A stretch of DNA of 64,000 bases from an uncultured Lentisphaerota bacterium (GTDB lineage: Bacteria; Verrucomicrobiota; Lentisphaeria; Victivallales; UBA1829): the NCBI GenBank assembly GCA_900320095.1, contig ONQZ01000020.1:1-64000 (forward strand), given 5' to 3'. How positions within the stretch are numbered: position 1 is the first letter of the stretch; each line of letters starts with the position of its first letter. The notes beneath the pieces are model-generated. The model searched no databases. It was not told the origin of the DNA and saw only the letters and a list, made by a program, of their open reading frames with translations. The position numbers and the translations under genes were made by a program. Positions 25,145-32,610 of this stretch are shown piece by piece.

Positions 25145-27040
25145 ATGGCACAGCAAAACTTAATCCTCTGCATCGACATTGGCGGCGACAGCATCAAGGC
25201 CGCCGAATTCTCGTATGTTCCCGGGCAGAGCCTGACCCTGGAGCGTTTTGCGTATACGGAATACGATTTCTCCCCCGACGAACCCCCGGAGGACGTAATC
25301 CTCAAGACGCTTACCGACGTCATCAAGACGAACGGCTTCACCGCCCGCGACGTCTACATCTCCCTTTCCGGCAAGAACGCCTTCGTTCGGTTCGTCAAGA
25401 TCCCCGCCATGACCACGGACAAGGACAAGATCCAGGAGATTATCTCCTACGAAGCCCAGCAGGCGATCCCGTTCTCCTCCGACGAGGTCGTCTGGGATTC
25501 CCAGCTCCTCCAGCCCATGGCTGACTCCGACGGCAGTGAGATCGATGCGATGATCGTCATCGTGAAGAAGCAGGAGACCTCCCGCATTTCCGAGCTCGTG
25601 GAAAAACTCGGCAAGCGCATCGTCCTGATCGAAGTCGCCGGCACTTCCTGCTACAACAGCGCACGCGCGAACAACGTCGGCGCAAACGAATGCCAGATGA
25701 TCCTTGACATCGGCGGACGCTGCTCCACGCTCATCTTCCTCGACGGTTCCCGTTTCTTCGTCCGCACGATCCCGATCGCGGGCGACACCATCACCCAGCA
25801 GATCGCCAAGGAATTCAATATCTCCTATGCCGACGCGGAGGAAATGAAGCGCAAACACGGTTACGTCTCCCTCGGCGGCGCATACGAGGAATCCGATTCC
25901 GAAGTCGCCTCCGCCGTTTCCAAGATCGTCCGCAATGTCATGACCCGTCTGCACGGCGAGATTAACCGTTCCATCAACGTCTACCGCGCCACCCAGAAGG
26001 GCCGCAAGCCGGAAAAACTCTTCCTCGCCGGCGGCACCTCCATTCTCCCGTATGCCCCGCGGTTCTTCTCCGAAAAACTCCGCATCCCGGTCGAATACCT
26101 GAACCCGTTCCAGGTCGTCGGCATCGGTCCGGCGGTCGACCAGCAGGTCCTTTCCGAGGTCGCGCACCTGTACGCGGAAACGATCGGTCTGGCGCTCCGC
26201 CGCATCGGCACGTCGCCCGTCGAGATCTCCCTGATCCCCGACTACATCCGCAAGCAGAACGAATTCCGCTCGAAACGCCCGTTCTTCTTCGCCTCGGCGG
26301 CTGTCGTGCTGCTCTTTTTCGGCATCACGCTCTGGACCATGTCGCAGCAGGCGGACAACATCGCCGCCGAGAGCGATAAGTTCAGCACCTACGTCTCCCA
26401 GCGCGAAGCGATCCAGAAACGCGTGAAGGACGCCAGCGGCAAGCTCGCCGCGGCCAACGGCGAATTCGACGAGGCCGTCGATCTTCTGAAGAAACGCAAC
26501 AACCTCATCGCGTTCTACTCGCTCATCAAGTCCTGCATCCCGGACAACGTCTGGCTCACCGATTTCTCGGTCTCAAGCTCTCCCAGCGCCCAGATCAAGA
26601 ACGCCACCTCCGGCGCGAACGTCAACAATCCGGAAGACGTCCAGAACAACGGCGGCATGTCGATGAACATGCCGGATGACAATCCGCAGCCGCAGCAGAC
26701 GGATTCCTCCGATGCCGCCAACACGGCTCTGACCTGGGTCAACATGGTCGCGTACGTCATCTGCGAAAAGAACGACACCTGGCTGAACGACCGCAGCGCC
26801 GCCATCAACAACATCACCTCGAAAATGAAGGAAAACAGCAGCATTTTCAAGGCGAAGGACGAGGAGATCAAGATCGTGTACGATGAAGGCCGCGATATCT
26901 GCGACCATCTGACCATACGCAAATTCCTGCTTGCCGTCGAATTGAAGGAACCCATTGATTCGCCGGAGTTCGAAAAGGCGCTTGCCAAGAAGCTTTCACC
27001 CATTCCCTCCGAAGACGATGACGAGGAGGAGGAAGAATAA
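25145..27040 (+). CDS. PilM-like ATPase fused to a PilN-like part (Amuc_1101-like)
   Basis: A 631-residue protein. The first 370 residues are an actin-like PilM domain: LCIDIGGDSIKAAEFSY (phosphate 1), a VRFVKIPAMTTDKDKIQEII segment, MILDIGGRCSTLIFLDG (phosphate 2) and LFLAGGTSILPYA (adenosine motif near 300). A membrane helix FFFASAAVVLLFFGITLW near 380-397 follows, then a coiled-coil and periplasmic region like PilN. PilM and PilN are usually separate proteins that link cytoplasm and inner membrane in type IV pilus machines; here they are one chain, as in Amuc_1101-family proteins. The C-terminus is strongly acidic (EDDDEEEEE). Its stop overlaps the next start by one base. Confidence 0.85.
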   Translation: MAQQNLILCIDIGGDSIKAAEFSYVPGQSLTLERFAYTEYDFSPDEPPEDVILKTLTDVIKTNGFTARDVYISLSGKNAFVRFVKIPAMTTDKDKIQEIISYEAQQAIPFSSDEVVWDSQLLQPMADSDGSEIDAMIVIVKKQETSRISELVEKLGKRIVLIEVAGTSCYNSARANNVGANECQMILDIGGRCSTLIFLDGSRFFVRTIPIAGDTITQQIAKEFNISYADAEEMKRKHGYVSLGGAYEESDSEVASAVSKIVRNVMTRLHGEINRSINVYRATQKGRKPEKLFLAGGTSILPYAPRFFSEKLRIPVEYLNPFQVVGIGPAVDQQVLSEVAHLYAETIGLALRRIGTSPVEISLIPDYIRKQNEFRSKRPFFFASAAVVLLFFGITLWTMSQQADNIAAESDKFSTYVSQREAIQKRVKDASGKLAAANGEFDEAVDLLKKRNNLIAFYSLIKSCIPDNVWLTDFSVSSSPSAQIKNATSGANVNNPEDVQNNGGMSMNMPDDNPQPQQTDSSDAANTALTWVNMVAYVICEKNDTWLNDRSAAINNITSKMKENSSIFKAKDEEIKIVYDEGRDICDHLTIRKFLLAVELKEPIDSPEFEKALAKKLSPIPSEDDDEEEEE

Positions 27041-28680
27041 TGAAACAGTTTATCCTGAAAAATATCGTCCTCGCGGTCATTCTGGTCCTTACGCTCATCG
27101 GCAGCATTGTCCTCATGTTCTTCTGTGAGGGCAAGAGACGGACGATCGCCGAATCCATGGCGACCATTGAGGAGAACGCCCGGACCATCGAGTCCATCGA
27201 CTCCGCCCGCAAGCCCAACAGCGTCGCGGAAAGCGAGACGAAGATCAAGGCCGATACCGAGACCCTGAGCAAGAAGAACGTTCAGATCTACCGCCATTTC
27301 GGCAAGCCCTACCGTCCGGCCCTCCTGAAGCTCCTGAAGAACATCGCGTCCCCCGCTGAACTCAAGACCGATCTTCCGGTCGATCCCGGCCTCGTTGCCA
27401 AACCAAAACCGAAAGTCGAACCGGAAGAGGGCGAGGAAGATGGTGAAGAGGAGGAAGTCGCGGAGACCAAGCCCGCCACGCCCGAACCTCCGACCGAAGA
27501 GGAAAAAGCCGTGTTCGAATGCGCGCTTGATTCCAGCAATATGGTCAAACTCGATCCCGAAACCAAACAGCCGGCCGACGTCAAACGCGTGGTCCTCGCC
27601 TTCGACGAGGATTCCCTCCGCGCCAAGCTCGCCGAGATTTATGCCGAAGTCCATCAGGAATCGGATTCCTCCGACGACACGTTCGTGATCCCCGACACGA
27701 TCCAGTCTGAACGCGCCCAGCTTTTCGAAAAGCTTTTCGAAGCGATCATCGAAGCGCCGGAAGCGGTCGATCCCGCCCGCGCCGAGGCTTTCCGCACGGC
27801 TGCCGCCGCCAAGTTCGCCAAGGCGTTCGCCATTTTCCGCGACGACGTCCAGGATCTCACCCTGGAAAACGTGAACGACAGAGTCGCGCACGAACTCTTC
27901 CTCGACGCCCTCGGACTCCCGCGCCTCATGCGCCAGCGCGACTGCAAGAACTATATCGACTACCTGTTTGAAAAGTATCTTTCCGCCGGCATCATCCCCG
28001 GCCTCCCCGAAGACGATCCGATCGAAAAGGAACGCCTCGTTCAGGATTTCATCTACGGCAAGAACCTCAACCGTCAGGCGCTCCCCGTGCCTGAAATGGT
28101 GATCCCGATCATCCGCAACTTCCAGATCAAGGAAGACCTCTTCCGCAGAATGAAGGACGCGGGCATCGGCAGCCTGGTCTCCATGACCGCCGGCGCGTTC
28201 TACGGCGCCACCCTGGACAACGATGCGGAAGGCCCCATCCTTTCCTTCACCTATACGCTGGAAATGACCGCCTCCCTGGGCGCGATCGACGCCTTCATCA
28301 ATTCTCTGCAGGGCGCGTACAAGACCGACCGCGTGTACGTCATCAAGGACATCAAGTTCTCCGCTCCCTTCGAAGACCTGATCAACGCGAATGCCGTCGT
28401 CGCCTCCCATACCGACAGCCCGAACAACGCGGCGACGGTCCGCCGCACGACGACGGCCGGACAACAGACCCTCCCGCCCGGTGCGCCTCCCGCCGCCCAG
28501 ACGGTCCAGCCCGCGGCGGATCCGCAGACCGCCGCCCTGGTGGAGGAGACATACGAACTTACCGACCCGCATCACCCCGAATACGGTCAGGTCCTGATCG
28601 GCGAGAACCGGGACGAGATCAAATGCACGATCGTGGTGAATTATCTGTTTTATCGTGCAGACAATATCACCCCCCAATGA
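27040..28680 (+). CDS. Amuc_1100-like pilus-associated protein
   Basis: A 546-residue protein with an N-terminal membrane anchor (KNIVLAVILVLTLIGSIVLM, about residues 4-23), then a coiled-coil segment (SMATIEENARTIESIDSARK and beyond), an acidic linker near 125-150 and a long alpha/beta periplasmic part with YTLEMTASLGAIDAFINSL near 408. Topology and locus position match the Amuc_1100 family, a PilO/PilN-like coiled-coil plus globular domain protein. The C-terminal region carries a Pro/Ala linker. Start and previous stop overlap as TAATG. It probably bridges the PilM-like protein and the secretin. Confidence 0.78.
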   Translation: MKQFILKNIVLAVILVLTLIGSIVLMFFCEGKRRTIAESMATIEENARTIESIDSARKPNSVAESETKIKADTETLSKKNVQIYRHFGKPYRPALLKLLKNIASPAELKTDLPVDPGLVAKPKPKVEPEEGEEDGEEEEVAETKPATPEPPTEEEKAVFECALDSSNMVKLDPETKQPADVKRVVLAFDEDSLRAKLAEIYAEVHQESDSSDDTFVIPDTIQSERAQLFEKLFEAIIEAPEAVDPARAEAFRTAAAAKFAKAFAIFRDDVQDLTLENVNDRVAHELFLDALGLPRLMRQRDCKNYIDYLFEKYLSAGIIPGLPEDDPIEKERLVQDFIYGKNLNRQALPVPEMVIPIIRNFQIKEDLFRRMKDAGIGSLVSMTAGAFYGATLDNDAEGPILSFTYTLEMTASLGAIDAFINSLQGAYKTDRVYVIKDIKFSAPFEDLINANAVVASHTDSPNNAATVRRTTTAGQQTLPPGAPPAAQTVQPAADPQTAALVEETYELTDPHHPEYGQVLIGENRDEIKCTIVVNYLFYRADNITPQ

Positions 28681-28695
28681 TGGAGCAGCCCTGAC

Positions 28696-29916
28696 ATGAA
28701 AAAGTTTTTCCTTGCACATTACGAAAAGATCATTTTAGCGGTCCTGCTCATCTTTTTCACGGCCTTGCTTTACTATCAGCTGATGTTTATCCAGCAGGCC
28801 CAGAACCAGAAGGTCATCACGACGGTCAACCGCGTTCAGCCGGACTCCGACTACGAACCCGTCGATTTCACCTCCGGTCCCAAGTACAAAATGGAGACCA
28901 TCTTCTCCGACTGGAATACGGTCGAACCTGCCGTCGCGTCCCTCGACAAGACCCAGCTGATGTCGCCTTACCCCATGTCCGAATGCGTGTTCTGCCATGC
29001 CATGATCCCCGCCAGTTCCTATCCGGCCATCGGCGAGACGAAGAACGGCAAATGCCCCGCCTGCGGCAAGGCGCTCGCGCCCCGCATCAAGATCGAGACC
29101 GACGAGCTCGCCGGCCGCGCCGACCTGAACGGCAACGGCATCCCGGACGAATGGGAAAAGGATTACAGCCTTTCCTCCTCGCAGCCCGATTCGGATGATG
29201 ACAGCGACGGTTTCACGCTGATCCAGGAATACAAGGCGAAGACCGATCCCACCGATCCGCTCAGCCATCCGAAATACATCACGCAGGTCTACGTCGACGC
29301 GGTCAGCCAGCAGCGTTTCACCGGACTGGAACTCGTTTCCGTCGACCGCTCGAAGAGCGACAAGAAAGACTGGCAGGCCACGTTCAACGTCGTCCGCAAC
29401 AACCGGAAGAGATCCGAATTCGTCCGCATTGATGCCGGTACGTTCAAGAACAACAACGTCGATTTCAGCGTCGTGGACATCGAAATGGATGAAAAGACGC
29501 AGGACCCGATCGTTTACATCCAGCGCGTCGGCAAGGTCGAACGCATCCCCTGCCGTCCCAAACAGCCCGTCTACGATCCCGCGCCCCGCGTGAGATTCCT
29601 GAACGCCCTGTTCGAACGCACGTTCATTTCCTCGGTCGGAGCCGAATTCAAGCTCGGCACCGAAAAGACTGGCGAAGAACTTTACAAGGTCGTTTCCGCC
29701 GATCCGGCGAAGAAGGAAGCCGTCGTCGAATCCGTCGGCGAAAATCCCGAGACCTTCACGCTCAAGCTCGCCCCGAAGGAGAATTCTGCCGATACCGGCA
29801 GAACGCTCCCGCCCGGCACCCCGCCCTCCACGACGACGAACAGACGGACCCTTCCGCCCGGTACGCCGTCCACGAACAGGAGAGACGATTCGCCTTTCCT
29901 CCAGAGACAGAGATAA
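28696..29916 (+). CDS. Amuc_1099-like membrane-anchored protein with Zn-ribbon and Ca-binding motif
   Basis: A 406-residue protein anchored by an N-terminal helix (IILAVLLIFFTALLYYQLMF, about 12-31). Residues near 97-117 have two Cys pairs (CVFCHAM and CPACGKAL), a zinc-ribbon arrangement. They are followed by DLNGNGIPDEWEKDY and DSDDDSDGFTLIQEYKAKTDP, which match the thrombospondin-3/EF-hand-like calcium motif (D-x-D-x-D-G-x-x-x-x-x-E) near 140-175. A strand-rich domain with FVRIDAGTFKNN follows and the tail repeats RTLPPGTPPS. It corresponds in order to Amuc_1099. It may assist assembly of the secretin at the cell surface. Confidence 0.75.
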   Translation: MKKFFLAHYEKIILAVLLIFFTALLYYQLMFIQQAQNQKVITTVNRVQPDSDYEPVDFTSGPKYKMETIFSDWNTVEPAVASLDKTQLMSPYPMSECVFCHAMIPASSYPAIGETKNGKCPACGKALAPRIKIETDELAGRADLNGNGIPDEWEKDYSLSSSQPDSDDDSDGFTLIQEYKAKTDPTDPLSHPKYITQVYVDAVSQQRFTGLELVSVDRSKSDKKDWQATFNVVRNNRKRSEFVRIDAGTFKNNNVDFSVVDIEMDEKTQDPIVYIQRVGKVERIPCRPKQPVYDPAPRVRFLNALFERTFISSVGAEFKLGTEKTGEELYKVVSADPAKKEAVVESVGENPETFTLKLAPKENSADTGRTLPPGTPPSTTTNRRTLPPGTPSTNRRDDSPFLQRQR

Positions 29917-29973
29917 CCCGCAACCCGTTGATACATAATCAATTTTCAAAATAAAACAACCAAGGATGAGACA

Positions 29974-32598
29974 ATGAAGATGAGACCCCATTGTTTTCTT
30001 CGCCCGATCCTCCGGCCCGCAGCCGTCTTCGCGCTTGCGTTCGGCGTGACGTCCCTGATGCTTTCCGCTCAGGACGACGCCGTGCCGGCGGACGCAGACG
30101 CGGCGGTAACGGAAACCGCGGAGGAACCGGCTTCCGAGGCCGAAGAAGCGGCTGTCGAGGCCGATGCCGACGCCGAACTGGAGGCCGAGGCCGAAACAGA
30201 AGAACCCGTGCTTACCGGCGAACAGCTGGAAGTCACGACCGAAGCGGAAGCCGACCTGCTTGAGAACGAAGCTCTGTTCAACGAGCTTCTTGCCAAGGCG
30301 ATCACCCGCACGAACGAAAAACAGTTCGAGGAAGCGTTCAAGCTTTTCGACGACGCCAAGGCCGAACTGGAAAAATGCGAGGTCTCCACGACCAGAGCCG
30401 CCTTTGCGGACCGCCTTTCCTCCGAACGCAAGAAAGCCCAGATCCTCTACGGCAACGCCCTTCTGGAACAGTGCGAGAAAGATTTCAACAAGCTCCTCCT
30501 CATTGCCGATGCCGGCCGGAACGACGAAATCCTTGAGATCGGTCCGAAACTCATCACGGACCTCACCTACGCCAAGGTCGTCTATTACCTCGGCATCCTC
30601 CCCGGCGAGTCCTATGACAACGCCGCGCTTCAGGTCGAGATCGCCAAGGATCCCGTGAAGAAGAAAAAGGAGCAGTTCGCCACCATCGCCGACTCCATGA
30701 TCAAGACCACGCAGGAACTTATCGACAGCCAGAATTTCTGGGATGAGACCAGCCTGAAGGCAGTCGACCCGCGCTACGACGAACGCCAGCGCGAAATCAC
30801 CCTCCTGTACCGTGCCGGCCAGTTCCTCTATCAGAACGACGAGTGGGACGCCGCCCGCGACAAGATGGAGCAGATCCTGGTGAAGGACCCCTACAACGAG
30901 AACGCCATCACCCTGCTTGAAAAAATCTACCGCAGACTCTACGCCATCGCCGACGTCCGCGTGTACAACGAACTTCTCCGCGAACAGGCGCAGTCCGACT
31001 GGAGCTGGGTCGAGAGCATCCCCGATGTCCGCAATATCGTGATCACCGGCGGTGCCGAGACCTACGAAGCGGCCGGCAACGAGCTGTACAACCGCCTGAA
31101 CGAGCTGATGATCGATCACATCGAATTCGAAGGCTCCGACCTCACCTCCGCGATCTCCCTCCTCCGCGCACGCAGCAAGGACCTCGATCCGCAGGGCGAA
31201 GGCTTCAACATCATCGTCCCGCAGTCCGAAAAATACGCGGACAAGACCGTCACGCTCAACCTTGACCAAATCCCGCTGTACGAAGTCATCCGCTACATCT
31301 GCAAGATCACCGGCCTCAACTTCCGCATCGACGAAACCGACAAGATCATCACGATCGGCTCCGGTTCCGACGTCAGCGACATGGTCACGCGCTACATCCC
31401 GATCCGCCAGGCCACCATTCTGCGCATCGTCGGCAATATGCGCGCCGAAGGCATCGGCGAAGGCATCACGCAGGAAGACACGGTCGGCCCCGGCGACACC
31501 GTTGGCAGCCTCATCACCCTGAGCGGCGCCGAGTCCGATCCGGACAGCCAGCGCGTTACCTCCATTGCGCCCGAAACCCTCCGCACCTACTTCTCCGAGA
31601 GCGGCATCCCGTTCGAGGACGGTTCTTCCATCGCTTATGACGCCCGTGCCAACAAGCTCACCGTCGTGAACACGCCCGAAAACATCCGCCAGCTCGAATT
31701 CGCCATCCGCGACATGGACATGCAGGATCCGCTGATCCTCATCGAGTCCAAGATGGTTGAGATCAAGATGAACGACCTGGAGGAACTCGGCTTCGACTGG
31801 ACCCTGTCCCACGGCAACGGCGAGGAAGACCACTGGAACTTCACGTTCACCTCCCCGTCCATCGGTTCCGGCTGGTCCGACAATACCCTCGTGAACAACC
31901 TGAACCTGATCCCGAACTTTGGTCCCGGCGGTACCTGGAGCCTCTTCCTCACGATCAACGCCATTGACCGCACCGACCGTTCGGAAATCCTCTCCACGCC
32001 GAAGGTCGTGACCGTTTCCGGCCGCCAGGCCCAGGTGCAGATGGTCCGTCAGATGTACTTCCCGGAAAGCTGGACCGAACCTGAGATCAACACCAGCTGC
32101 GGTTCCAGCGTTTCGTTCGAGCCGTCCTATCCGGAATTCGGCGGTCCGCGCGACATCGGCACCAGCCTGACCGTCACGCCGACCCTCCAGCCCAACAACT
32201 ACACGGTCCGTCTTGAGCTGAATCCCTCGGTCACCGACCTCACCGGCTGGTCCGACTACAGCTACAACTACGTGATCGGCGATTTCTCGTCCGGCGACGA
32301 ATATCCCATGACCCTCAAGATGCCGGAAATCTCCAACCGTGAGGTCCAGACCACGATCAAGGTCTACGACGGCCAGACCGTGGTCCTCGGCGGTATCCTC
32401 AGCGACAGCCACGGACAGCTCAGCGACAGATGGCCCATCTACGCGGATATCCCGCTCATCGGCCGCCTGTTCACGGAGTCCGCCTCCCAGGCGCACAAGG
32501 ACAACCTCATCATCTCGGTGTCGACCCGCCTGATCAGCGGTGACGGCATCCCGGTCCGAACCAACACGCAAAACGGTCTGCCGGACTTCAGACGGTAA
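29974..32598 (+). CDS. Secretin, outer-membrane pilus channel (Amuc_1098-like), copy 1
   Basis: An 874-residue secretin-family protein. A signal peptide (to about SAQDD, residue 30) and an acidic Glu/Ala region precede a helical TPR-like part (about 90-320). An STN-like domain with NIIVPQSEKYADKTVTLNLD near 412, secretin N-type domains (KLTVVNTPENIRQLEFAIRDM near 556) and a C-terminal secretin core follow; the core includes EILSTPKVVTVSGRQAQVQM near 670 and GQTVVLGGILSD near 795. The core forms the outer-membrane gate. ATG 29974 follows AAGGA with 7-nt spacing. It is followed 12 bp later by a second secretin of similar plan. Confidence 0.88.
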   Translation: MKMRPHCFLRPILRPAAVFALAFGVTSLMLSAQDDAVPADADAAVTETAEEPASEAEEAAVEADADAELEAEAETEEPVLTGEQLEVTTEAEADLLENEALFNELLAKAITRTNEKQFEEAFKLFDDAKAELEKCEVSTTRAAFADRLSSERKKAQILYGNALLEQCEKDFNKLLLIADAGRNDEILEIGPKLITDLTYAKVVYYLGILPGESYDNAALQVEIAKDPVKKKKEQFATIADSMIKTTQELIDSQNFWDETSLKAVDPRYDERQREITLLYRAGQFLYQNDEWDAARDKMEQILVKDPYNENAITLLEKIYRRLYAIADVRVYNELLREQAQSDWSWVESIPDVRNIVITGGAETYEAAGNELYNRLNELMIDHIEFEGSDLTSAISLLRARSKDLDPQGEGFNIIVPQSEKYADKTVTLNLDQIPLYEVIRYICKITGLNFRIDETDKIITIGSGSDVSDMVTRYIPIRQATILRIVGNMRAEGIGEGITQEDTVGPGDTVGSLITLSGAESDPDSQRVTSIAPETLRTYFSESGIPFEDGSSIAYDARANKLTVVNTPENIRQLEFAIRDMDMQDPLILIESKMVEIKMNDLEELGFDWTLSHGNGEEDHWNFTFTSPSIGSGWSDNTLVNNLNLIPNFGPGGTWSLFLTINAIDRTDRSEILSTPKVVTVSGRQAQVQMVRQMYFPESWTEPEINTSCGSSVSFEPSYPEFGGPRDIGTSLTVTPTLQPNNYTVRLELNPSVTDLTGWSDYSYNYVIGDFSSGDEYPMTLKMPEISNREVQTTIKVYDGQTVVLGGILSDSHGQLSDRWPIYADIPLIGRLFTESASQAHKDNLIISVSTRLISGDGIPVRTNTQNGLPDFRR

Positions 32599-32610
32599 GG
32601 AGAAGCTGAA

